From JASGDC01 sp047605865 (GTDB lineage Bacteria; Actinomycetota; Actinomycetes; Actinomycetales; Micrococcaceae), in contig JASGFC010000027.1 in assembly GCA_047605865.1 (NCBI GenBank), forward strand, positions 1 to 19,636: a DNA stretch of 19,636 bases, written 5' to 3'. Both the position numbers and the translations under genes were made by a program. Every line of letters begins with the position of its first letter. Position 1 is the first letter of the stretch. Of the stretch, positions 1 through 7,560 are shown one piece after another. Below the pieces are notes generated by a model. That model saw nothing but the letters and a program-made list of their open reading frames with translations, did not search any database and had not been told where the DNA came from.

Positions 1-34
1 GTATAGTTTTTGCTGTCAACAACTTCGTTAACAT
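1..34 (-). CDS. Start of an unidentified leftward gene (5' end only)
   Basis: An ATG at 34-32 on the minus strand opens a frame reading MLTKLLTAKTI before the window ends. It is preceded at a suitable distance by AGAGGTGGAG, a good Shine-Dalgarno match, and an in-frame TAA lies 16 codons upstream, so this ATG is the best start. An in-frame GTG twelve codons upstream has no ribosome-binding site. Eleven codons are too few to name a family. Its interest is that a well-placed promoter upstream (127-154) carries a G10 tract, so this would be the phase-variable gene if that promoter is active. Confidence 0.55.
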   Translation of the reverse strand, partial: MLTKLLTAKTI

Positions 35-126
35 ATCTCCACCTCTGGAATTCACTTGCTGCTTTGACACTTTAAACTCTTAATCAAAGAGATGAAGCAA
101 CCGTAAAAGGTTCAGTTTACCTACCA

Positions 127-154
127 ACAGTACCCCCCCCCCGCATATTGTCAA
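127..154 (-). promoter_or_regulatory. Candidate phase-variable promoter with G10 tract in the -35/-10 spacer
   Basis: On the minus strand a perfect TTGACA (154-149) is followed by a 16-nt spacer made of ATATGC and ten G (C10 at 133-142 on the plus strand), then TACTGT (132-127), which keeps the three most conserved positions of the -10 hexamer. Transcription would start near 120 and leave a leader of about 85 nt before the ATG at 34. One extra G would give the optimal 17-nt spacer. The geometry matches the poly-G or poly-C promoters of Neisseria porA, opc and fetA. The promoter has not been shown to work; the homopolymer and hexamers are directly visible. Confidence 0.6.
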
Positions 155-157
155 ACT

Positions 158-313
158 TGCTCTTGAGCAGGACTAGCTGAACAATAACTCGGCTTCGGGA
201 GTGTGTGCAATTATCGCAAAAAGGAGCGTTTGAACGCACACAATCACGATAAACGCACACAGTGAGTAATTATTGTTTAACTTGTAAGCACACCTGCTCT
301 TCGTGCTCTTCGT
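158..313. repeat. Composite imperfect inverted repeat with internal direct repeats
   Basis: Four blocks pair across this region: GAGCAGG (165-171) with CCTGCTC (293-299); AACAATAA (180-187) with its near-exact complement around 269-277; TGTGTGC (202-208) with GCACACA (255-261); and TTATCG (211-216) with CGATAA (247-252). The 10-mer AACGCACACA occurs twice in direct orientation (233-242 and 252-261), and GCTCTTCGT is repeated in tandem (296-304, 305-313). A small hairpin GCGTT/AACGC (226-237), followed on the minus strand by five T (222-218), could act as a weak terminator for the helicase transcript. The element lies between the helicase stop and the -35 box of the G10 promoter. No coding frame or tRNA fold was seen in it. 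It could be a regulator-binding region, a structured RNA or a degenerate palindromic mobile element. Confidence 0.5.
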
Positions 314-331
314 GACCTCCCGTGAAAAGTG

Positions 332-2593
332 CTAGAGCAGCAACTTCAGCAAAACAGCAGCCTTTGCTTTATCCAAAGGCTCATTACGATTCCCACACTT
401 AGGCGATTGCACGCAAGAAGGGCAACCACCTTCACATTCACAAGATAAGATTGTATCTAAAGTGGCCTTAATCCACGTTTGTGCAGCATGATAACCACGC
501 TCTGCAAAACCTGCACCACCTTGATGCCCATCATAAACAAAGATTGTTGGTAAACCAGTATCAGGGTGAACAGCAATAGAAACTCCACCAATATCCCAAC
601 GATCACTGGTAGCAACTAAAGGTAGCAAAGCTATCATGGCATGCTCTGCAGCATGAGTAGCCCCAGGAATATCGCCTTTAGCAACACCACCAGCTTCTAA
701 AGTAGCAGTGTCTACAGTAAACCAAACAGCTTGTGTGTATAACTGCCTAGCTTGTAAATCTAAGGGGTATTCACCCAAAGTTTCTCTACTAACTTGATCT
801 TTCTTTTGAAAAGAAACCACCTGATTCTCTACACGAACTGCACCGAAAAACTTCTGGCCTTGACCTTGCCTAGCATTCAGGAACTGCTGTTCAATCTCAA
901 TATCAGTGACATCTCGAGCATGAGTAAAATAGCTCGTATTCTCTGCACGAACTAGAACAATACCGTCCATTTCATCTAACATTGACACGATATATGAACG
1001 TCCCTGATGCAAATAAACAGCATCATGATGCACCATAGTATGAGAGCTAGCAGCATCAATGGTTCCAATGATTGAACCATCTGTTTCATCAATAATTTTC
1101 AGTGGCTCGCCACCAGTATTACGCAAACTCACATACTCAGTAGGACTGGATTTGTCGGTCCAGAACCAACCAGTTGCCCTGCGCTTTAAGATACCTTGAT
1201 CCACGATATCGTGTACTACCTCACGTGCGGAAGAACCAAAAACATCAACCTCATCAAAACCCAGAGGAATCTCCGCTGCTGCTGCACATAAATGCGCAGC
1301 AAGGATGTAAGGATTTTCCGGGTCAAAAACTGTTTCTTCCACATCCTTACCGAAGAGAGCTTCAGGGTGGTTTACCATATACGTATCAAGTGGGTCATCT
1401 TGAGCAATAAATATCGCAATGGATTCTTTAGTGCCACGCCCAGCTCTGCCTGCTTGTTGCCAAAATGAAGCACGAGTTCCTGGCCAGCCAGTCATGATAA
1501 CAGCATCAAGACTATTAATATCTACACCAAGTTCAAGAGCGTTTGTGCTTGCCACAGCTAAAATTTCACCAGTAGCAATTTTGTGCTCAATTTCTCTGCG
1601 TTCCTCTTTTAAATATCCTGAACGATACGCCACCACTTTATCTATCAAGTGTGGATCTATCGCTTCTAATAGTCGGTGCGAGTTGCGAATAATAACTTCA
1701 GTTGACCTACGTGATCTTACAAAAGCCAGAGTTTTAACACTGCCACAGACAAGATCAGTGAGTAAATCTGCACATTCATACACTGCACTCCTGCGTATTG
1801 GAGCACCATTTTCTCCGGCCGATCCAGGTAACAGAGCAGGTTCCCATAAACAAATGGTTTGCTGGGCTTTGGCGCTTGAATCTTTTGTCACAGCAGTAGC
1901 CTCTTGGCCAATTAATTTAGAAAAAGAAGCTGCTGGATCTGCAGACGTTGCACTTGCTCCAATAAAAACAGGATCAGCTCCGTAATGTTGGCAAATTCTT
2001 TTCAAGCGTCGCAGTACATTTGCAACATGAGAGCCAAAGACGCCACGATAATGATGAGCTTCGTCAATAATCACGTACTCTAAATTCTTGAAAAATCTTG
2101 ACCATAGTTCATGATGTGGAAGCATTCCATGGTGGAGCATATCAGGATTTGTCAAAATATAGTTCGCATGTTCACGAATCCATTTACGAGTATCTTGTTC
2201 TGTGTCACCATCATAAACTTCAGCTCGAAGTTCTTGTACATTGAGTGAATTTAGCCACTGTGCCTGATCGACTGCCAAAGCTTTTGTTGGAGATACATAC
2301 AACACATTCTGTTCTTCAAGAACTGACTGAAGAGCTGGAAGTCCATAGCCTAGAGATTTACCTGAAGCTGTTCCTGTTGCAATTATCACATGTGATCCAG
2401 CATGGGAAATTTCAGCCGTTTTTATCTGGTGGCTATAGGGTTTTGAGATACCTTGCTGTTTGAAAGCTTCCTTGATTGAATCTGACAGCCATGATGGCCA
2501 CTGTGCATACTCAGCCTTGCGAGCAGGCACTACATGTTCATGTCTCAGTTGTTCTTTGTGATCAGCTTGAATGATTGTTTTTAAGCTCAGCAC
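332..2593 (-). CDS. DEAD/DEAH-box superfamily 2 helicase with DUF1998-type Cys cluster (MrfA/YprA/SftH-like)
   Basis: This 753-aa protein has a full set of SF2 helicase motifs: Walker A ATGTASGKS (72-80), DEAH (177-180), SAT (214-216) and motif VI QQAGRAGRG (379-387). The C-terminal half ends in a clustered CxCEGGCPSC...C (Cys 718, 720, 724, 727 and 733), the signature of the DUF1998 domain, which binds metal in MrfA-type helicases. Bacillus MrfA excises mitomycin-type DNA damage and mycobacterial SftH is a 3'-to-5' DNA-dependent ATPase/translocase, so a cytoplasmic DNA-repair role is the likely one. The start is GTG with AAGGG seven nucleotides upstream; the nearest upstream ATG in this frame is followed at once by a stop. 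It lies 23 nt after the second membrane-protein gene, suggesting co-transcription. Family confidence is high; the exact substrate is inferred. Confidence 0.92.
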   Translation of the reverse strand: MLSLKTIIQADHKEQLRHEHVVPARKAEYAQWPSWLSDSIKEAFKQQGISKPYSHQIKTAEISHAGSHVIIATGTASGKSLGYGLPALQSVLEEQNVLYVSPTKALAVDQAQWLNSLNVQELRAEVYDGDTEQDTRKWIREHANYILTNPDMLHHGMLPHHELWSRFFKNLEYVIIDEAHHYRGVFGSHVANVLRRLKRICQHYGADPVFIGASATSADPAASFSKLIGQEATAVTKDSSAKAQQTICLWEPALLPGSAGENGAPIRRSAVYECADLLTDLVCGSVKTLAFVRSRRSTEVIIRNSHRLLEAIDPHLIDKVVAYRSGYLKEERREIEHKIATGEILAVASTNALELGVDINSLDAVIMTGWPGTRASFWQQAGRAGRGTKESIAIFIAQDDPLDTYMVNHPEALFGKDVEETVFDPENPYILAAHLCAAAAEIPLGFDEVDVFGSSAREVVHDIVDQGILKRRATGWFWTDKSSPTEYVSLRNTGGEPLKIIDETDGSIIGTIDAASSHTMVHHDAVYLHQGRSYIVSMLDEMDGIVLVRAENTSYFTHARDVTDIEIEQQFLNARQGQGQKFFGAVRVENQVVSFQKKDQVSRETLGEYPLDLQARQLYTQAVWFTVDTATLEAGGVAKGDIPGATHAAEHAMIALLPLVATSDRWDIGGVSIAVHPDTGLPTIFVYDGHQGGAGFAERGYHAAQTWIKATLDTILSCECEGGCPSCVQSPKCGNRNEPLDKAKAAVLLKLLL

Positions 2594-2616
2594 TAATGAC
2601 CCTTACTTGACCCTCA

Positions 2617-3111
2617 TCATTTTCTTTCTTCGGCAATGCCATGTTTTTCTTTGTAGAAGAACGTCAGTTTTACTGCAAGCATTGCAAAGGCGACATGCAA
2701 CACGGAAGCTGCTGCAATAATGGCTGCTTCATCATGATAGAGAGAGGAGAAAGTAAACTTAATGGCTGTGTTGACTGCGAAACCCAAAAGAAAGATTGCA
2801 ACGGATAGCCATGTTCCTTTGGCGTACCATTTTTGTCTGCTATCTGAATAATATATTTTGGCAGCATAAGAACGTAATGTACCAAAGAATAGTCCGGTAA
2901 ATACTGAAATTAAAAGATAGCTGATGACTTCAGCGTTGAATTGAAGGTTTCTACCATGCTCCCACAGGGTAAAAATGCCAACAAGGAATATAATCTCAAG
3001 ACCTTTAAATGACCATTTTAATTCTGTTTCTTGCAAGATAGTGATAATGGTAATAGCCAGCAACACTAGCGTGATAGGTGGTATATGAATACTACTAATC
3101 CAGGTGCTCAT
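2617..3111 (-). CDS. Membrane protein, tandem paralogue B (possibly DUF1453/CcdC-like)
   Basis: A 164-aa protein with about four or five hydrophobic segments (around residues 12-26, 38-50, 63-78, 103-117 and 131-152) and a short basic C-terminus. Its layout, with a central GxxFGxLRS then KIYYSxSR and AKGTWxSV, recalls the DUF1453/CcdC family of small integral membrane proteins, but this is a match from memory and not certain. It is the sister of the gene immediately upstream: about 95 of 163 aligned residues are identical without internal gaps. AAAGAAA precedes the ATG as a weak ribosome-binding site. It sits 15 nt after its paralogue and 23 nt before the helicase GTG, so the three probably share a transcript. 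Function is unknown. Confidence 0.82.
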   Translation of the reverse strand: MSTWISSIHIPPITLVLLAITIITILQETELKWSFKGLEIIFLVGIFTLWEHGRNLQFNAEVISYLLISVFTGLFFGTLRSYAAKIYYSDSRQKWYAKGTWLSVAIFLLGFAVNTAIKFTFSSLYHDEAAIIAAASVLHVAFAMLAVKLTFFYKEKHGIAEERK

Positions 3112-3126
3112 AATTTCTTTATACTT

Positions 3127-3621
3127 CTACTCAACGACAGTTGGGTGTTTTTCATGGTTTTTTATGTAAAACAAAGCTGCTTTGACTGAAACCATAGATA
3201 CAGCAACGTGCAACACTGATGCAGCAGCAATGACAGCAACTTCATCGTGATACAACTTTTCAAAGGTAAATTTGATAGCAGTGTTAAGAGCAAAGCCGAT
3301 AATAAATACCAGAACCGATATCCACGTACCTTTAGCGAAAGTAGTTTTACGCGACTTTGAGTAATAAATTTTGTTAGTCGATGAACGCAGGGCGCCAAAA
3401 AAAGCACCAGTTGCTACTGAAATAATGAGATATACAATAACCTCTGTAGTGAAGCTTAATTGCCTACAGTGCTCCCACAGTACGTAAACAGCAAGAATTC
3501 CAACAATTTCAAGCGTTTTAAACGACCAGTTCAATTCTTTTTCTTGAAGAATGATAACAGCGGTTATTGCAATCATCAGCAGTGTTGCCGGTGGAATATG
3601 TATATTGTGAATCCATTCCAT
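3127..3621 (-). CDS. Membrane protein, tandem paralogue A (possibly DUF1453/CcdC-like)
   Basis: A 164-aa integral membrane protein with the same hydrophobic profile as the following gene and shared blocks IHIPPxTL, LWEHxRxL, LRSxxxKIYYSxSR, AKGTWxSV, NTAIKFTF, LYHDE and IAAASVLHVA. The conserved LYHDE and WEH motifs next to membrane segments are the most distinctive residues and may face a common side. Only a distant AAGGGG precedes the ATG, so initiation may be weak or leader-dependent. It is first in the minus-strand operon ending in the helicase and diverges from trhO across a 121-nt region with a 23-nt palindrome. No catalytic motif was recognised; a paired or heteromeric role with its paralogue is speculation. 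Confidence 0.82.
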   Translation of the reverse strand: MEWIHNIHIPPATLLMIAITAVIILQEKELNWSFKTLEIVGILAVYVLWEHCRQLSFTTEVIVYLIISVATGAFFGALRSSTNKIYYSKSRKTTFAKGTWISVLVFIIGFALNTAIKFTFEKLYHDEVAVIAAASVLHVAVSMVSVKAALFYIKNHEKHPTVVE

Positions 3622-3650
3622 AAAGAAGGTGCCCCTTTTGAATCATTGCC

Positions 3651-3673
3651 CGTTGGAACATGATGTTCTAACG
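3651..3673. promoter_or_regulatory. 23-nt operator-like palindrome between divergent genes
   Basis: The arms CGTT-G-GAACAT and ATGTTC-T-AACG flank a single central G; only one pair (G3655/T3669) breaks the symmetry. It lies 30 nt upstream of the leftward membrane-protein ATG and about 70 nt upstream of trhO, where a transcription factor could control either side. The GAAC/GTTC half sites are separated by five bases rather than the four of a Gram-positive LexA box, so it is not called LexA. It could also be a hairpin in the leader of the leftward transcript. Confidence 0.45.
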
Positions 3674-3707
3674 TCACACCATTCTATATTGTATCGTGCA
3701 ACTTGGT

Positions 3708-3735
3708 TTACTGTTTATAAATGAGATAGTAAAAT
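3708..3735 (+). promoter_or_regulatory. Candidate trhO promoter giving a leaderless transcript
   Basis: TTTACT (3708-3713), a 16-nt spacer and TAAAAT (3730-3735, five of six to the -10 consensus) place the expected transcription start within a nucleotide or two of the trhO ATG at 3743. No Shine-Dalgarno sequence precedes that ATG, as expected for a leaderless mRNA, which is common in Actinomycetota. Confidence 0.45.
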
Positions 3736-3742
3736 CGAAAAT

Positions 3743-4654
3743 ATGGAAAAAGTAATTTTATACTATCGTTTTACTCCCCTTTCAGATCCAGAAGCCATCA
3801 AACTCTGGCAAAAAGAACTGTGCAAACGCCTTGGTCTTAAAGGTCGTATTCTTATCTCTAAACATGGTATAAACGGTACTCTTGGTGGCCCTATTGACAA
3901 GGTCAAGGAGTATGTGCGAGAAACAAAAAATTACAAACCTTTCAAAGGCACAGATATTAAATGGAGTGAGGGCAGCGCTGATGATTTCCCACGCTTAAGT
4001 GTTAAGCATCGCAAAGAGATTGTTGCCTTTGGTGTTCCTGAGGAAATTGAGGTTGATGAACGCGGTGTAGTTAACACTGGTAAGCATTTAAGCCCTGGCA
4101 AACTTCACAAACTTGTGGAAGAAAATGACGATGTTGTCTTTTTCGATGGACGCAATTCTTATGAAGCGGAAATTGGTAGATTCAAAGATGCCATTGTGCC
4201 TAATGTAGAAACAACTCACGATTTCATCAACGAAATTGAAAGTGGAAAGTATGACCACCTCAAAGACAAAAAAGTTGTAACCTACTGTACCGGTGGTGTG
4301 CGTTGCGAAATCCTTTCTTCTCTCATGAAAAACCGTGGTTTCAAAGATGTCTATCAGGTAGATGGTGGAGTTGTACGATACGGTGAAACTTATGGTAATA
4401 AAGGGCTCTGGGAGGGTTCTTTATACATTTTTGATAAGCGTATGAACCAACAATTCGGTGAAAACACTGCTGTTCTTGGTACCTGTACACGTTGCGCCGG
4501 CAAAACCTGGAACTTTGAAAACTGTGCACGCCCAGAGTGTCACAAATTGGTACTCCTATGTGAAGAGTGCCGTGATCATCACACTCAATGTTGTTCACCT
4601 GAGTGTGATCAGTTACTAGTTCAGAAGAAAAACAAAGTTTCTCACTCAGCTTAA
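3743..4654 (+). CDS. trhO: tRNA uridine(34) hydroxylase, rhodanese-like (TrhO/YceA family)
   Basis: TrhO proteins introduce the oxygen of 5-hydroxyuridine at the wobble position of certain tRNAs. This 303-aa protein has the family layout: an N-terminal domain with SKHGINGTLGG (39-49), a rhodanese domain with the active-site loop CTGGVRC (182-188, Cys182 as the presumed catalytic cysteine), and a Cys-rich tail (248-288) with CTRC, C-x4-C, CEEC and CCSPEC pairs that probably binds metal. Length is normal for the family. The ATG at 3743 has no ribosome-binding site and lies just behind a TAAAAT -10 box, so leaderless initiation is likely. It precedes topA by 158 nt with its own transcription unit probable. 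Family assignment is firm. Confidence 0.93.
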   Translation: MEKVILYYRFTPLSDPEAIKLWQKELCKRLGLKGRILISKHGINGTLGGPIDKVKEYVRETKNYKPFKGTDIKWSEGSADDFPRLSVKHRKEIVAFGVPEEIEVDERGVVNTGKHLSPGKLHKLVEENDDVVFFDGRNSYEAEIGRFKDAIVPNVETTHDFINEIESGKYDHLKDKKVVTYCTGGVRCEILSSLMKNRGFKDVYQVDGGVVRYGETYGNKGLWEGSLYIFDKRMNQQFGENTAVLGTCTRCAGKTWNFENCARPECHKLVLLCEECRDHHTQCCSPECDQLLVQKKNKVSHSA

Positions 4655-4736
4655 GTTTTATAACGTTAAAGTAGCTAAACCACAGCCTTCCAGAGAGTTT
4701 ATTTCACTTATTAAACTACTTGTAACATAAGTCAGC

Positions 4737-4767
4737 TTGACGAAATCCAGCCTGAATGCGTTAGAGT
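4737..4767 (+). promoter_or_regulatory. Possible topA promoter
   Basis: TTGACG (4737-4742) is a good -35 match; the best -10 at a tolerable distance is TAGAGT (4762-4767), with a long 19-nt spacer. It fits the gap between trhO and topA, in which no clear terminator or other gene is visible. The match is modest. Confidence 0.3.
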
Positions 4768-4812
4768 ATCTTAAAGTAGTAATTTGTACCAAGCCATTAA
4801 AGGAGCAATATC

Positions 4813-7491
4813 GTGCCAAAGAAAAAGCTTGTGATTGTAGAGTCACCGAGCAAAATCAAAAGCATCAAAAAAATTCTTGGCGACGAATTTGAAGTTGACT
4901 CCTCTTATGGGCATATCCGTGACTTACCCCAACCCAGTGAGTTACCTGCCAAGGAGAAAAAGGGACCGTTCGGTAAATTTGCTGTCAATGTAGAGAACAA
5001 GTTTGAACCTTACTATGTAGTTTCTCCTGATAAGAAGAAAAAAGTCGCAGAACTGAAAAAAGCACTCAAAGAAGCAGATGAACTCTACCTTGCAACTGAC
5101 CGGGACCGTGAAGGTGAAGCTATTGCATGGCACTTGAAAGAAGTTTTAAAACCAAAAGTTCCAGTAAAGCGAATGGTCTTTGGTGATATTACCCCAGAAT
5201 CTATCAATGAAGCCTTAGAAAATACTCGCGATATTGATATTGATTTAGTCAATGCTCAAGAAACTCGTCGTGTGCTTGACCGCCTGTACGGCTATGAGGT
5301 ATCTCCTGTGCTTTGGCGCAAAGTACGCAGTGGTATTTCTGCTGGACGTGTACAGTCTGTTGCTACCAGGCTTATTGTTCAGCGTGAACGTGAGCGTATG
5401 GCTTACGTTACTGCTAACTACTGGGATCTTGTTGCACATTTAAAGGGCGCAAATCAAGAATTTACGGCTAAACTAACTGAACTGAACACTTTAAAAGTTG
5501 CTACTGGTAAAGACTTTAATGAAAAGGGGAAACTGACCAGTAACACTACCCATCTTGACGAAGAAGCAGCACAAGCTCTTGCTGATGGTCTACAGAAAAG
5601 CACTTTTACTGTTTCTAGCCTTGAAACTAAGCCGTACAGCAGAAAACCGGCAGCACCTTTTACAACATCAACACTTCAGCAGGAAGCAGCACGAAAACTT
5701 CGTTTCAGCTCTCGTGTCACGATGATGGTGGCACAGACCTTATATGAACAAGGTTATATCACTTATATGCGTACTGACTCTCCCGCGCTTTCATCACAAG
5801 CCACTAAAGCGGCTCGGGAACAAGCTAGTCAAATGTTTGGTAAAGAGTCACTGGCACCAAAGCCACGAAAGTACAGCTCTAAGTCTTCAAATGCTCAAGA
5901 AGCCCATGAAGCAATCAGGCCAGCAGGTGAAACGTTCCGCACGCCTAAGGAACTTAGAGCCAAGTTGAATAATGATCAAATACGCTTATATGAGCTCATT
6001 TGGAAACGCACAGTTGCTTCACAAATGGCTGACGCAAAAGGTTCAACAGCTACTATGAAACTTTACGCAACTAGCACAAACAACGATACTGCAGTTTTCA
6101 GTACCAGTGGTACCGTTATCACTTTCCGTGGCTTCCTTGCAGCCTATGAAGAAGGCAACGACAAAGAATCTACTAAAGATTCAAAAGAAAATCGACTCCC
6201 TCAACTTAAAGAAGGAGATACAGCAGATCTTCTCACTGTGAACGCTGAAGGCCACGATACTACCCCACCTGCTCGATACACTGAAGCAAGTTTAATTAAA
6301 ACCCTTGATGAAAAAGACATTGGCCGTCCATCAACGTATACCTCCATCATTTCAACCATCATGGACAGAGGCTATGTCTACAAGCGCAATACTGCACTGG
6401 TGCCTTCGTGGCTTGCATTTGCTGTAGTGAGACTCCTTGAAGATCACTTTGAAAACATTGTTGAATATGATTTCTCTGCAGCCATGGAGGCAGATCTTGA
6501 CCGTATCGCAAGTGGTGAAGAAAACAAGGTCGATTGGCTCTCGCATTTCTATCTTGGTAAATACGATAACGATTCACTCACTGAAACTCGCGGACTGAGA
6601 AACATTGTAGATAACCTTGGTGAAATTGACGCCAAAGATATCAATACAATTCCAATTTCTGACACCATTGATTTACGTGTTGGACGATACGGCCCTTATA
6701 TCGAAAAGCTTGATACAGAAACCGGAGAACTGGTACGAGCAAGTGTTCCTGACACTGTTGCACCTGATGAATTAACAGTTGAAAAAGCTGAAGAACTCTT
6801 TAAGACTCAACCTGAAGGAGATAAAGAGCTAGGTAAAGACCCAGAAAGTGGCAACATGATTGTAGCCAAATCAGGTCGCTTCGGGCCATACATTACAGAA
6901 ATTATGCCTGAAGATAGTAAATCAAAAGCTCGCACTGCTTCACTCTTCAAGACAATGAGCTTAGATACTGTTACTTTTGAAGAGGCTTTAAAACTCTTGA
7001 GCTTACCGCGTGTTTTAGGTAAAGATCCTCATGATGGAATTGAAATTACGGCACAAAATGGTCGCTTTGGTCCCTATCTTAAAAAGGACAAAGATTCTCG
7101 CACCTTAGAATCTGAAGAGCAAATTTTTAACATAACTTTGGATGAAGCCGTAAAAATTTACGAACAGCCTAAAACTCGTAGAAGAGGGGCAGCTAAACCA
7201 CCATTGAAAGAATTTGGTATTGACCCTTCTAGCGAGAAGAAAATTGTAGTTAAAGATGGTCGCTTTGGTGCGTATATTACTGATGGAATCACTAATATTA
7301 CTGTTCCTAAGACTGAAACTATCGAAAGTCTTACTGAGGGACGCGCCATTGAACTCTTAGCGGAGAAACGAGCAAAAGGGCCAACTCAGCGCAAAACCAC
7401 AAGGAAAAAGACTACAGCCAAAAAAGCTAATGCAAAGAAAACAACAGCAGCAAGGTCACGTACTACAAAGAAATCAACAACGAAGAAATAG
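4813..7491 (+). CDS. topA: DNA topoisomerase I (type IA)
   Basis: TopA relaxes negatively supercoiled DNA through a transient 5'-phosphotyrosine link. The 892-aa protein begins with the Toprim domain (VIVESPSKIKSIKKIL, 8-22; TDRDREGEAIAWHL, 95-108, the acidic Mg site), then RSGISAGRVQSVATR (172-186) and the catalytic tyrosine Tyr318 in YITYMRTDS. The C-terminal third has four repeats with the core GR(Y/F)G(P/A)Y, and instead of Cys4 zinc fingers ends in a Lys/Arg/Thr-rich tail (about 850-892), the layout of actinobacterial enzymes, where this tail adds DNA binding and processivity. The start is GTG with AAAGGAG nine nucleotides upstream. Essential housekeeping gene; assignment is secure. Confidence 0.98.
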   Translation: MPKKKLVIVESPSKIKSIKKILGDEFEVDSSYGHIRDLPQPSELPAKEKKGPFGKFAVNVENKFEPYYVVSPDKKKKVAELKKALKEADELYLATDRDREGEAIAWHLKEVLKPKVPVKRMVFGDITPESINEALENTRDIDIDLVNAQETRRVLDRLYGYEVSPVLWRKVRSGISAGRVQSVATRLIVQRERERMAYVTANYWDLVAHLKGANQEFTAKLTELNTLKVATGKDFNEKGKLTSNTTHLDEEAAQALADGLQKSTFTVSSLETKPYSRKPAAPFTTSTLQQEAARKLRFSSRVTMMVAQTLYEQGYITYMRTDSPALSSQATKAAREQASQMFGKESLAPKPRKYSSKSSNAQEAHEAIRPAGETFRTPKELRAKLNNDQIRLYELIWKRTVASQMADAKGSTATMKLYATSTNNDTAVFSTSGTVITFRGFLAAYEEGNDKESTKDSKENRLPQLKEGDTADLLTVNAEGHDTTPPARYTEASLIKTLDEKDIGRPSTYTSIISTIMDRGYVYKRNTALVPSWLAFAVVRLLEDHFENIVEYDFSAAMEADLDRIASGEENKVDWLSHFYLGKYDNDSLTETRGLRNIVDNLGEIDAKDINTIPISDTIDLRVGRYGPYIEKLDTETGELVRASVPDTVAPDELTVEKAEELFKTQPEGDKELGKDPESGNMIVAKSGRFGPYITEIMPEDSKSKARTASLFKTMSLDTVTFEEALKLLSLPRVLGKDPHDGIEITAQNGRFGPYLKKDKDSRTLESEEQIFNITLDEAVKIYEQPKTRRRGAAKPPLKEFGIDPSSEKKIVVKDGRFGAYITDGITNITVPKTETIESLTEGRAIELLAEKRAKGPTQRKTTRKKTTAKKANAKKTTAARSRTTKKSTTKK

Positions 7492-7511
7492 CAGTTTTAC
7501 TGTGCTGTTGC

Positions 7512-7541
7512 TTCAGCTAGTTTGAAAGCTACTTAGCTGAA
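7512..7541. terminator. Hairpin between convergent topA and trkA
   Basis: TTCAGCTA (7512-7519) is perfectly complementary to TAGCTGAA (7534-7541) around a 14-nt loop. It sits in the 69-nt gap between convergent stop codons, where a bidirectional terminator is expected, but no strong T run follows on either strand, so termination may be inefficient or Rho-assisted. Confidence 0.45.
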
Positions 7542-7560
7542 AACTTACGCAGTTCAAACA

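Noticed and set aside
64..69. Plus-strand TTGACA as a rightward promoter -35
   Set aside because: No acceptable -10 follows at 15-19 nt, and the genes immediately to the right are on the minus strand.
133..142. C10/G10 tract as a translational (frameshift) switch inside a gene
   Set aside because: No frame with a start, ribosome-binding site and adequate length crosses the tract on either strand; the promoter-spacer reading fits better.
1419..1985. 188-codon open frame opposite the helicase gene
   Set aside because: It lies wholly antisense to conserved helicase motifs, lacks a ribosome-binding site and shows no recognisable domain; it is a shadow frame.
3656..3668. LexA (SOS) box upstream of the helicase operon
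   Set aside because: The half sites GAAC and GTTC are separated by five bases; the Gram-positive LexA box requires four.
7370..7488. Lys/Thr-rich 3' end of topA as a repeat expansion or frameshift artefact
   Set aside because: Such a basic tail is normal for actinobacterial topoisomerase I, and the reading frame is intact.
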